The translations under genes and the position numbers were made by a program. Shown here piece after piece: positions 25,806 through 39,900 of a stretch of 64,000 nucleotides of DNA; positions within the stretch are counted from its first letter, which is position 1, and the number at the start of each line of letters is the position of its first letter. Below the pieces are notes generated by a model, which saw nothing but the letters and a program-made list of their open reading frames with translations, was not told the origin of the DNA and did no database searches. Source of the stretch: Paralvinella palmiformis (taxonomy: Eukaryota; Annelida; Polychaeta; Terebellida; Alvinellidae); assembly GCA_025642065.1 (NCBI GenBank), contig JAODUP010000474.1, positions 348,501-412,500 on the forward strand. The letters are read 5' to 3'.

Positions 25806-27037
25806 TTATATGAATATTTATTAATGTATTTAATTAACTTACAGTCCAATGTTATGAGAACTTTATATCCTAGTGTTCGCCAAGGGCTTCACTCATCTGT
25901 GGTTTTTGTGGATGTTTAGTTCCTAGTACTCTGGCTAGTACCGTCACACGCACACACACAGAATGACAGATATTTCCTTATTCAGCATGCATACATTTAC
26001 AGTAGACAAAACTGATCATCCAGAAAATATTTATTTAATACTTTATTGAGATTCGTAGCAGACAGGAATGATGAACCTTTACAAAAGAATACATCTTAAT
26101 TACCAAACAACAGCCTAGGTAGTATATGAACTTGATATCAGTACCAAAAAACATAATATTAACCAAACTACCAGGAGATGAAGTACCCGAATTCGAAAAT
26201 ATAATTTAAAAAATTAACATTCATTTATCAAATAGTGATTACTCACAAATTAAGTTTAACTTTGAATAAACAAATTATTTTTTAAATATTTCAATGCAAT
26301 CATTTATCATGTTATAAACTTGGAAATGATGATCCTTTTGGGGAAATGTTGAAAAGTCTTCAAAACTAGGGAAAGCTGACATTCATGGGAAATAATTAAA
26401 CATATACAAAATGCACATGGGAATGCGCGAGGTATCTTTGTAGCTGAAAGACATTATTTTCAGGAATATAAGTCATTCACGAAATGATTAGTTATATTTT
26501 ACTCTCGTTTAGAGTACCTGTTACCAGCACAAATTGATAGTAATAAGAGTTCTAGCTACATAAACATATGAGGATAATTGCATGAAGCAAGCATGGATTA
26601 ATTATTAAATAAATTAATTAAAAACAGTGACGGACGTCATCGAGTGGAATGTTGTCAGTATGATAAGCTGCAGACAGTTTTATTGATTTTCAGTAAAGTA
26701 TTGGATATGTTGGAATAAATCAATGACCAGAAAAAGCACAGAGTTTTACAGAATACCATAACCTATCTCACTAACACTGCCTCATTCCTGTTTCTTTTTG
26801 TTAACTAATTCATGAACTAACATTTCTGAACCAACTTCCATTATTCGAGTCTAAGAACAGACAAGATGTTGTATTTGATTGAAAACACTGCATGATGATA
26901 CCCCAGTTTGAGGCACAAAGCTAACACATCTGTGACATCTCCTAAGAGACGAAGGTTCACTGTTATAGGCTGTTAACCATTTAATGGCTCGTATGATGTA
27001 GCACCAATCTGGTTATACATGAGGCAGAGCTCCATTT
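25806..27037. other. Gene-free stretch, 3' flank of RSKR
   Basis: AT-rich. Several TTTATT motifs occur; the one at 26679-26684 (AATAAA on minus) lies about 354 bases after the RSKR stop and is a candidate poly(A) signal. Nothing else is recognised. Confidence 0.45.
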
Positions 27038-30000
27038 TTACACGTCCACCGCATCCAATGAGGCAACTGACTGGTTCCATGCAAATGTCAGGTCTCCATA
27101 ATGTATCTGGATCAAAGATGAAAATGGAAGAACCAATCAATATTAATAATGCTGCAGTATAATACATAGGTAAGTTAATTTGTTTAGCACATCATGCTGT
27201 AGACAAAACATATAGGTTTCTCTCTCTCCCTGTGTGTGTGTGTGTGTGTGTGTGTATTAAGAGATGTCTTTATCAAACACAGCAGGTGAGCAAACATAAA
27301 CATTTAAGAAGCTTCAGTAATATTTTTACATAACATCCTGGTCTCTTGTATTTAAATCTACTAATTATTTAATCATTCTAAATACCACCCAGATGATCTC
27401 TGATCTTTCATTCACATGTTCAAATCATAATAGTTGAAATGAAGTTAGTTTTGATTTCAGGATATTTTCACATATTCATCTAGTAGTGGTACATTACCCT
27501 GGTTATATTTGTTCTTTAAAATAGCCAAGCTTTTTTACAACTGGCCATCTCAATTTTTGGGTCAAAACAACACGATCTAACTGTTTTGTTAAAAGTGTTA
27601 CATCAAACTCGCCTCCAAAATGAGGGGAGAACATTCTCAGTTCTCAGCTTGGACATACTAATCATGATAAATTTCCATTTGTTGGACTATCATGGTAAAT
27701 GATAGTTTGTCACTAATATGACTGTTTGATGCATTTTGCTTCGAAGTGTCCATAAATACAATTTGACTAATACACGAGGTTGTATTATAGATGAGTATAT
27801 ATATGGTACTTACTAAGGAGTCATCCAGACCATCTGCAAGACTGTTACTACGAGACAGTGTCATCTCCCTCTGATGCCTTTCCAGCTCAATAATTAACTT
27901 GTTTGGACTGAACTGTAATGATACCAAATAGAAGATGGTTCTGTGCGTTGATTTAAGAAACTATGTCCATTACAAATAGGATCTAAATAATAAAAGAAAA
28001 TGTCAAATTTTGCAACAATTCAACTCTCCCTCAAAACAAAAGCAAAAAATTGCTATGCATCCAATATGTGAATGTGTACTATGGCCAGGCATGGGGTCAA
28101 TTCCATTTGGTTAATTCCACATAAAATTTATCAATTCCCAATTTATCAATTCCGTTTTTTACCGACTCTTTTTTTGCCTAATACTTTTTACCATAAGTAG
28201 GTACTCCGAGTACCTACCTGGAATATCTACTCCGAGTAGTTTATAGTCCAAGTAGGATTGTCATGGAAGAAATATTTATGAATTAAAAAATTAAATGGTA
28301 AATTAATTTGTGGATTTAATTTTTTGGCCTGTTCTAAACATTGAAAGGGGGTAAATTCCTAAATAAAAATGTCTCTATGTAGATTACAGGTAAGCTATGT
28401 GGTGGTGTTACTGTGTTGTGGGTGGAGCCCACAGTATCCAAACCATATTAATTGATTAAATGCTCATGTGGGTGACATAGTCGAGCCGTGATAGCGCAGT
28501 TAGAGCATGGGACTCGTAGCCGAACAGTCACGGGTTCGAGGCTCTGTGAGCTGCAATGCTGTCATGTCATGACTGGTTGACTCATCCATAAAAAAATGAG
28601 TACCTGAAAGGACGCTATGGCTATGTGTGAGTAACGCCTTGCGCCTATAGTGGCAGCATGTGTTGTATGCTCCCTAGGGAGTTAATATATGTGCTGGGTG
28701 GAAACAGGTCTGAGTCAGGGATAATAATATTGTAAATAATATTGTAAGGTTTTCAAATTTTAAATAATCAATTCCGGAATTGACCATCAATTCCAATTCC
28801 GGAATTGAATTGACCCCATATCTGACTGTAGCATAGGCTAAAGAAGATCCTTAATGGTCTATGGTAAGCTAGTGGTAACTCTTCCCAGTGCCATGCCTAG
28901 GATAACAACATTATTACTTATTTAAACATATTACTACTACAGCTGCTACTATGACCACCATTGTTATAATTACAAATGAGGCCATCCCTAGGTTGATGTG
29001 GAGTCTGGGACATTCACAGACCAGCCAATCCAGGGCCTCAGAACCTGCCAAACATCTATAATTATATTAACAAAGAGGGACCCTGCAGTGCCAAGCCGAC
29101 TGCCCCCTCATCCATTGTACCCAAAGGATAAGCCAGACAAGAAGCAATTATTATTTCGTATATTAAACTGGATAACATTGCATGATTATTATTCATAGAG
29201 ATTTAAGATTAAAGTCATAAATATCTAGAACTATCATGTAAAATTCAACTGACTTTATATTATTGCTAGATTTTGAAATAAAATTACAGTAATGAAATAT
29301 CTACTATACAAAGAAAATATTATTCCAGTTAGATAGATTTAATCCATCATATACATTGTTTGTAAATATTAAATGTTGGAGAAATTACACTGTTCCTAAA
29401 TAGTCCTGACTGAGGTGGTGTTCACCATGATAGAGATAGTTTACCAACAAAACATCAACCCATATTTATAGTTTGTCTTTTAAAATATGTATGCCACAAC
29501 TTTAAGTAAGTGATTTTTAAAATTTTGTATGGGCACAGTGAAGGATAGCAAATTGATAACAATGGATTATCATTATTATTATGATGTTTACAATTATGCG
29601 AGTCTTAACAACTATTTGGGTCACACACCTGTCTATTGTACAGAGATTCCAAGTTGACATCTCTAATGAATATATGTCTTCTCAAGGCCTTCATACTACA
29701 TATCCTAGTTTGGGGCAGCTTTTGTAACAACTAAAATAAAGAAAAGACGACAACTTCAGGAGAAATCCTGACCATAAAAGTTTACATACTGATTGATTTA
29801 CACCGCAAAGGATCAATTATGTTTACAATGAGACTAAATTCAATGAGTATGGTAACATCTAGCAAAAATAAATAAACACCAGAGACAAACGTAACTGTTT
29901 AAAAAATTGAAAATGCTATGCAGAAATAGTCTTTCGGTAACATCAATCTCTCTTATCTGTGCACCTTTCTTTTAGATTCAAATGAATTCTCATTTATTTA

Positions 30001-33000
30001 TGTGGTCCACATCCTTAGTTTTGTAATGTGTTTATTCATTAGGACTAAATTTATACTTGCTATAATTTGTGCACTGAGCACTCAGTTAAATTATAATATT
30101 TTGATTTGAAAAAAAGTCTTGTTATTTTCAGCAAGCTTTTCAACCAAAAATATTACATTTGGAAAGAAGCTAATCTTCCCCTGCTGAGACCAAAATATAT
30201 CAATCATGTTCATGTTCTGTTTCTTGAAAAATCATTTGTTTCAACGTGGAATCAACTTATACAGCATGACTTGTCCAAAACAAAATTTGTCCTTCCCCCA
30301 ATTTTTTTTATTCATTTACTATGGTATTAGTTTGAGAAAAAATAAAACTTGCATATTCTCAATACTGGTTATCCTTTCCAGGCCAATATTAAGTTTCAAT
30401 ATATTTTGAGAAAACTATAATTAACCTGCTCATATTTTAGTGTTGAATGACTAATGAGCAACATTGATGTTTACTAATTACTAAACAAAGTACAGATCAG
30501 ACACGGGGTCAATTCCAATTCTGCTCAATTCCATTTGGTCAATTCCACATCAAATTTATCTATTCCAACTCCAAATTGTACCAACTCTTTTTACCTACTA
30601 CTTTTTACCATGAGTAGGTACTCCAAGTACCTTATTCCGAATAGTTTATATTCAATATTTCTGAATTAAAAAAGTATATGGTAAATTAATTCCAATTCCA
30701 TTTTTTTTAAATAATCAATTCCGGAATTGAACTGACCCTATGTCTGGTACAGATTCTATCAATTTGTAACCGTTGATTCATTGATTTTTCAATCTAAACT
30801 ATGTGAGGTGTGACGGAAATCTGTAGTTAAAACTGATGTGATGGTCTTGTAATAAACTGATAAATACATGTTTATACATCGCATTGATTTTAGTGTTAAT
30901 ATGAGCTATGGAATGACTAGATAAGGTATTTTAATATTCGGATGATAAATGTCAAGTAGGTGATATTCAGCATGGCACAACTCCAGCAGGCAAGAGGGTA
31001 TTGTTAATCGTTTAATCAAACTCGGGGTCATTTTAGAGCTATCTAAGATAATCACATCAAAAGAAGCCAAATACAGAACATTAAAGTAACATGGAAAATA
31101 TTAATTAAAGGGCTTTCCAAATAATACCCCCTCAAACAGCTACTTTTTTTGCAAGACTTCCATTTTTGGATATCTGTTGAAATTTCACTATGGAAACAAT
31201 CGTGGAACAATTTGCTCTGCAGAACATAAAAAAAATCTTCTGTGCTATGAGCACTATATGGAGAAGTAGCACTGCATATTAATTGTATTCGAAAACACGA
31301 GGAACATCCTGATTAGCAAATCATTCCTCAATCGACCACGCATTAATGTCAATGAAATGTTAATATCCTGTCATTTCAATACTAATATAGTTTGTGGAGT
31401 CAACTTTAATCATTCTGATATGGACCAACCATTGAAGTTTACACGAATCTTTAATGATTTCATTATAATATGATAATCATATTGGTTAACCCATTATACC
31501 AACCATTCGTACACAGTCTCTACATGGTTCACTATAGTAACCATCTTCTGGTAAATCATATAGATGTCCTTCTATCATGTAGCGCATCTGTATGTGGTTC
31601 TCTGCTCCTTTTACTGGATACTATAAATGAAAGAGAATGATTAATAAATATGTTCAAAACATACATCAAGATGATATTAATATTTTAAAAAGACTGGGGC
31701 ATATGTATGTGTCTCCTACATGTTTCGGTGACCAAATTTAGAAAAATCAAAATTGGTAGGCCTCATATCGAAACCTACTTGACCCACATTTGATCGGACA
31801 TATCACACGATTTTTAGACGGGCAGTCACAGAGTTATGTATCGTGCACAATCCGAGTGTGAACCATTCTTACCTGATGTGACACTGACAAGAAGTTAAGC
31901 CTTTGTTTAGCCATTGGTATATATCAAATTGTTTATCTTTCTCCTTCTAGATGAGCACTGATACATTTGAATTCAATTTAAACATAGCTGAGGCAAGTGA
32001 AACATTAGTGAAACAACTTTTTATTTATTTTTTTATCAGGTAAGAGACAAGTCTTCGTGAGACATCACCAATAAGTGCAGTAATCAAGAATGAAGATGAC
32101 AATCCCTTCATCTGACTCTTAGAGCCTAATCAATACCCCCCCCCCCTTACTTTGGCATCTGAGGTTCATACAATATGTATTTTCCAATCAATAAGAACTG
32201 TATAGCACACATCGGTAATAAGGTAAAATTGTTCTTAATTAATTACTTTTTAGTAGTTTTTGATGAACATTATCTTGGATAAATTACATTCGAAACATTA
32301 ATTAAAAGACAGTATAAAAATATGAAGAATATGTTACCAATAATAAGAATATATGAAAAAAACTTACATGGCCTACCAACAAAGTGTATATTAGGATACC
32401 TAATGACCACCAGTCTGAAGTATGACCATAAGGTCGTAGACTTAGGATCTCCGGAGCTGAAATGCATATACAAACTTATAACATATACAGTTGATCAGTT
32501 TAGTTAACTACTGCTACTTTGATCATACTGTCTTGGTATTTGCTTCCAATCATACTGTTCAGAATGACTAATCTTGTGTATTCCATCTTTTGTCGATCAT
32601 TCTCTGCAATCTTATACTATATCTTGTTTGAACAGTACAAATTTAACCAATAAAACTATCAATAAATGTATGTTTGGAGGGCTGCCATTGTGGATTTGAG
32701 GGCTAAATGGGAAATGGGCCGAGTGGTCTCCAAAGGTAATGAAGCGAAGTTAAAGATGAAACAGCCTTCAAATATGCTCACGCTGAGATTTGAACGCGGT
32801 GGTAGTGATCTGTGGTCCAATGTGATGGGTGGAGGTGTCTGTAGATGAAGACAGTGACTGGCCAGGCAATTATCAAATGAGGCCACAACATGTGAGTCAC
32901 TTAATTGACCTTATTAGACCAGTTTTACAATACATATCAGTCTCAGCCCAACCACTTACCGATATATTGTAATGTACCACAAATTGTAGACGTCTTTTGA

Positions 33001-36000
33001 CTCTTTTTCAGCCATTTAGCTAAACCGAAGTCTATCACCTTGATATGACCTGTAAGTATAACGATGTCCATGTAGTACGTCATCAGTAATCGATATAATA
33101 ACAAATGAAAATCTGGGTTTATGTAAAACAGTTTAATCTAAACAGTGAAAAACCAACAACAAAGTAAGAATTAGGAAAACATTAAACAGAAACATTGTAG
33201 CTCATATGATACAACATGATCCCCAAGATTATCATTATGCATGATGATAATTTTTAACATTGTGTGTGCATGTTGTAAGATTGTGAATTCTGTTTTGGAA
33301 ATGTCGTCAAAACTGTTACCTGTATTAAGAATATATTACTTGTCCCATAAGCATGTGTTAAAGATCAGTGCAGGTGAAAGGTTACCTACATGGACCTTGA
33401 TACTTGTCGACAATTACAAAGAAAGAGTAATTGCTTTTTCTAGTACCAATTTTATCCCCTGTGACATATTGTTATATAATGTATAACTATAATGTTTCTT
33501 AATAACACTTAATACTTGTGGGCCACACAATTATCCACAGACAATAATAATGTGATGCTCTAGCTGTGTATCTTGTGTGAGTAAGATTGAGGTAGAAGGC
33601 AGGTGAAGGCATAAACACACACACACACACACACACTACCAATATATTATCAGTATCTGATCAATCTTTATGTTCAAGGCAGGTGTGGATATTGTATTGT
33701 ATGGTAAGTGTATGCTAGGTTCAAATAAGTTCATATACTAAAATATATTACTAAGTTTTGAAACTCCTCACCTTCTGTATCAATGAGAATATTTTCCATC
33801 TGAAAAGAAAAATAGCATTAACTGCAGTAGATTTATTAATAGCATGCTCTGCACAAAACTTTATTCGAAACCTAATGAAGTAGGTAATTTGAAGATGAAA
33901 TTTTCTTTATGAACTGAAAATGTCGGGCATACCTTGAGATCCCTGTATATAATCCCTGACATGTGTAAATAATCTGAAAAAGGATAAGCATTATTGTTAG
34001 CACAAAAGGCTAAACTTGTATTACCACTGCCGTGGTGGGGATGACTTCTAAATGACATTAATCAGAAGTTAAAACCTGAATCAAATTTATAATAATTCTC
34101 CATTAATAAAGACAGTTATCAACATTCATAACAAACAACCAAATAACACAATGCCTGGGTCAATTATAGTTGTAATTCACAATTGTGTTAACTAATTATA
34201 ATTGTGGTGTGATAATTGGCAACTTTATAATTATCATTGTAATTGTGTTTTATAACTAGGTCACAGCAGTAAATTTAATTCTTAAAGTAACTGACTAATA
34301 CGAAGGCTGCTATCTGGGTCAGCCAACCAAATTTGGGAATCATATACCTAATGATATATTGGAGAAAAACTGGACTGTCTTGCAGACAAAGCAGTGGCAT
34401 GGAAATTTATATCCATCTTAGCAATTTAAAGCATGAACATAAATCTGAGATCTAATATCTTCAGTCATCATTATACTGTAAGAACATTATGAGAAACAAT
34501 CCTAAATATACATCTGTATTTTAGCTTTTGTGTAATGAGTGTGTGTGAGATATGAAAAATGAATATTATCCCGATCTCTGTAATAAATGTTTTGAATGAT
34601 CAACGTGTTACCAGTATTTCCTTTATATTATAAGAAATATAACCAACAAACATATTTATAACTGACAAACATTACTGTAATTAGCAGTCATAACGTTACA
34701 CATTTAAGACAATGCTTGGTTCATCATAGCTATAATAGCTATTTATGATAACACCATAATTGCAATTGTATTTATGAAATTGCAGATAAGTGGTTGACTT
34801 ATTTACATTTAACTGTGGTGCTGGTAACACCAAATAGATGGAAATATGTGGCTGTGGGGTACCTCCATAACAAAAAGCAATAACCAGATGAAACACCCCA
34901 CAAACACCTGTAATTCTGATACTTAAATCCGGACTCAGAGTTCAGTAATATGATATATGCCCTATTAAATGCACTATGGGAGTCCTGACTGTAATTACGA
35001 ATGTAACTGTAACCAAAATCAGCAACTGGCTGCAACACTTATGGTGGCTTAGTTGTAATAGTGCACATTCAACACTGAGAGGTTTCCAGTTCAAATTTGA
35101 CCAAACGTTATTCCCCTTTCATATACCAGGTATTTACTTGTTTAATGAGTATTTGATTATTATTATTATAAGTTATATGGCTGTAACTGGCACTGTGAAA
35201 TGGCATATATGCACCCTGTAATTGTTGTTGAGAGTATTGGATTATTTTGAAGAATACCAGGAGGCAAAGTACAAATGGTTAATGCCCATTGCCCAAACCA
35301 GAATATAAACCAATGTAGACATGTATAATATTGACACTAAGGACAAGCTGAGAGCAGTGGTCATAGATTTGGACCATAAATAACTTGTTTAAATTTGGAC
35401 GATTCCAGGTATTCTAAGCACTTACCTAGAACCATTCCTAGCTCTGCTGCATATATTCTGACTAGATCTTCACTAAAGAGGTCGTACTGCTTCCAAAAAG
35501 CAAACAGCTCTCCTCTCGGAATGTATTCCATAACTAGAATGATGAAAGAAGAAATGTGCAAAACAACATCATTTGATGACATAGTTACATATAAAAGATG
35601 CAATACATAAATAGCAAATGTATATAGTCGAATAGTAAACAGATTGTTCGCATTTAACTGTAACAGACTTGACATTGAGAACAATTCTAGAATTGATTAT
35701 TTAAAAAAATTGGAATTGATAAATTTTTAATTGGAATTGAAGTTTCCTACAAAAAAATTAAATCCACAAATTAATTTACCATTTAATTCACAAATATTTC
35801 TCTCATGACAATCCTACTTGGAATATAAACTACTCAGAGTAGGTATTGCTAGTAGATACTCGGAGTAGGCATTCAGAGTACCTACTCATGGTAAAAAGTC
35901 GGTAAAAATGGAATTGGAATTAAAACAATTGGAATTGATAAATCTGATGTGGAATTGACCAAATGGAATTGAGTGGAATTGGAATTAGAATTGACAAAAT

Positions 36001-36880
36001 GGAATTGACCCATGTCTGTTGAGGATTACCAATGTTCAGAGAAGTTGTCCTACCATACAGGTAGATTCTTTTGTTAGGAAGTCTTCACTTTTTTGTATAC
36101 AGTATCAATTCCATTTTGTCAATTCCAATTTCATTTGGTTAATTCCACCTCAAATTTATCAATTCCAATTCCATATATTTAAATTCCAATATAGATTACA
36201 GGTATGCTATGTGGTGGTGTCACTGTGTTATGGGTGGAAATGGTATCCAGACCATCTGAATTGGTTAAATGCTCATGCATGGTGCCACAGTCAGTTCTGG
36301 ATCAATTTGGTTTCAGTATATTGGTAACACCCACATGCAAGTGTTAACGTGGTAAAACAATATTGCAAGTCTAACCTCAAGGTGCTTTTAGATAAAAAGA
36401 TATTTTATGATATCAATTGGTGGATCATAGTCTTGGGTGTATCCCCATGTAAGTGTATATTTTGTAATCATCAAAGATGTGTTTATATTCCACTGTCCAG
36501 TAGGAGCCTTGAAAGAGTGTGTTTGCTTAGTTCTGCCTAGCAGAGGTAAGATCCTGTATTTACTTTCACAACCCTGCCAGGTACTAAACCACTGACAAAT
36601 GGTATGGCAAGTTTACAAAGATGTCAAATGGTTATTAAAACAGTTAGGTCTGGGGACAGGCTATAGTAGTCACAGTTTTAGGAGACGAGGGGCAAGTTTT
36701 GGCTCCAGATTGGCATTCCTGGTGAGATGATAAATTAATTCATTCCTAAATAGCAATATCCCTATATAGGTTACAGGTATGATATGTGGTGGTGTCACAG
36801 TGTTGGGGGTGGACCCCACGGTATCCAGACCATTGTAATTGGTTAAATGCTCACTTGGGGTGACATGGTCGGTGTGCATA

Positions 36881-36919
<39 letters not shown>

Positions 36920-39900
36920 GCTGTGCCAAACTAGTGACAGCCTGGGCATACTCCAAGCAAGCAATATATACAAGCAAGCAATATATATGTATAAATAAAA
37001 GGAACCAAAGTTCTGGATCATTATGATTCTAGTATATTGGTAACACCACATGTAAGTGTTAACATCATAAAAATGGTAAATTAATTTCTGGATTAATTTA
37101 TTTGTTGGAAAATTCCAATTCAAAATTTCTCAATTCCAATTTTTTTTAAATAATCAATTCCAGAATAGGAAATGACCATCAATTCCAATTGGAATTGAAT
37201 TGAACCCATGTCTGGTCTGGAGTATCAATCATTGCTTCCAGCCAGCAACACACTTTGGTGACTTATTGTGAAAAAGGTTAATTTAAGGTCAGTTTTACTT
37301 TCTTGTTGTTTTGGTTTAAATGCATCCAGCCATACAATAATTAAAGGTAATTTAAGATGAACTACATTCATTTTAAAGTTGGTTTTACTTTCTTGTCATT
37401 TAACTCACCAATAAAAACAAAATCTCTGTTTTGAAAGAACCAGTGTGGCTCTACAATAAATGGATGTGAGGAAACAGCTGCCTGAAAATTTAAAAAAAAA
37501 ACGTGCCAATAAACATATTATTTCCTTATTAATAACTCTTTATAGATATAATATATTCAATGGTTTTAGAACAAGACTTAGTTGTATTGATAAAAACACT
37601 ATAAATAGATAAATCATAATAGCTCCTTTTCACTCTACATGATATCGACATACCTGTATACTAGCTTCATCTTTACACTGTTTGACAGCACCTTCCTCTA
37701 AAACCTGATGTTTCTTCATCACCTGGCACATAATTCCAAAAGTCAGAAAGTGCATACATACAATTACAGAGGAAAAAAATCAGTTTTGACAAGATGATAA
37801 CTCATCCATATAAGCTTAGCATAATCTGTATTAGTTATGCGTAAAATATTTGTATACTCTACCTTCATTGCAAAAGGCTTGTTATCATTCCATCTTAATA
37901 CCTTTAGCACATTACCAAAGGCACCCTTTGCAATAACCTCCTTCACCTACAATGATGAATTATATACATCCATAAATAATGACTGAAACAATATACTGAT
38001 TATGTTATACACACTCGCAGAAATATTTTATATCAGTCTTGACAAAGACACATATTTAGATGAGTTCCCTTATTACAACACTTGAAACTGCTGTAAGACA
38101 ATTTTGTTACCAGAACGAAAAACTTTTTCTAATAAACATTTCTTTGCATATTAACACCATAACATCTTACCCCCAGGAGACAGCAAATTTTGCTGAGCCA
38201 AGTGTCATTTAATATCAATATTAATAATAAATACTTACTTTCTCCACACACAAAATTTTAAAATATGACATACCTATAACTAGTATTTAAGCAAGCAGTT
38301 TTATCCACTAAAATGATTAAATATAATCAGGTCATCCCAATTGTTACATTTTATATAAACTGTTTACATGGAAAATGTTGGATAACATTAATAATAATAT
38401 AATAACTAATTTATCTAGGTTGTATCATACTCCAAGGCACAGCTAAGTATAAATCTATCAGTAATCCAGTGACAGTTTTAACTTTAAGCTATAAGTTGAA
38501 ATAAGTGGAAAACATAAAACTTTATCTGAATGGGAAACTTCCCACAAACTTTGAAGATGCATCAAAACATGACTGGTATTCAGATGTCAATGACTGTCTT
38601 TGGATATTTCTGCCAAAAAAAACAGGCAAACTCTTGTCATCCTTCAGCATTCACAAACAGCGAGACAAAATTAACCTCAAAGTGTCTTTCTGATATGTGT
38701 CCATTGACTGAATACTCTGGAAGGAACAGAGTCTCCACTGTGTCAAGAAGAGGTACTTTATGTGGAATCTTCCTCTTCGGGTTGGCACTGGCTCTTCGCA
38801 TGTCATAGCTGAATTCATGTTTTTTCTTCTTGGCCCTCCGTAGAGACCGCCGTAGTGAACGACGGACATTTTCTGAGTTCGCTGCTTCCCGCTCACTTGT
38901 TGGAAACACCTAGAATTTAATAGGAATAAAACAACGACTCAGTGTATTTTCAATGTATGTACAGTTGTTACTATATTTGAACCTAGCGTACAGCTAATCA
39001 ATGTCCTGATGGTTTTATTTATACCTTTAATGCTTATATGAAATATTGTTGTTTGTGTACATGGTAGTCTAAAAGAAAAGGATTGAGTGACCTCCAAACA
39101 CATGAGATATGGTGAAAGATGAGGCACTCTTCTAGTATAGCAGGGCTCAGGTTTGAACCCAGGTACTACAGACTTTTACTGTTTATGTTTGTCCAACTAA
39201 GAATCTATTATAGTTTTCAACTCATTGTAGTTATCATAAAAATAAATACATAACAGAGTTTGAATAATTGAAGTTTATTATATTGATATATCTTTGTATA
39301 TGTATTGTAAATGTTCTTTGTTTTATATATTGATGTGCTTTAATAGAGAAATGATTAATTGCTGTCCAAACTTGTGTACGTTTAAAAGTTGCAACAGCTT
39401 GGAAATATATTTTTAAAAGTCCATTTAAAAACTCAGAGTCCCATGCCAGATTTGAATGTCATTGGATTAGCTTTGTTGTTTGGATTTGGCGAGGGACATG
39501 AATATTTCTCATTGGCTGTTTTGTAATCTGTGTCACCTCTGATCCAGCTTGGAGCTGGCAACCCTTTTCAAAATTAAAAACAATTTGAATGCAGTTCGAA
39601 AAGTTAATTGTGATCTTAGTGAATATGGAATATCATAAATGGATCATTGGTATTCATTAACATGGATGGATCACGACTTATCAAGTCTCAATCGCTGATG
39701 TGTGTGTTAGGCAGAAGAATAAACTTTAAATGGAGCCCCAGTACATAAAATAACAATACAGCAAAGCAAACAGTCAGGGCTCATTAAGAGCCCCCCCTCC
39801 CCCTAAAACCTGATAATATGCATGAATATATCATTATGCTTCCATGACAATAATTTTTACCTATTATTGAAAAAAATAATATGAAGGATGGCAGTGTAAG

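Noticed and set aside
26973..27107. Alternative frame of the last RSKR exon ([12 protein letters not shown]...)
   Set aside because: It needs a phase that does not fit the previous exon; the in-phase reading ends LDAVDV and TAA at 27038.
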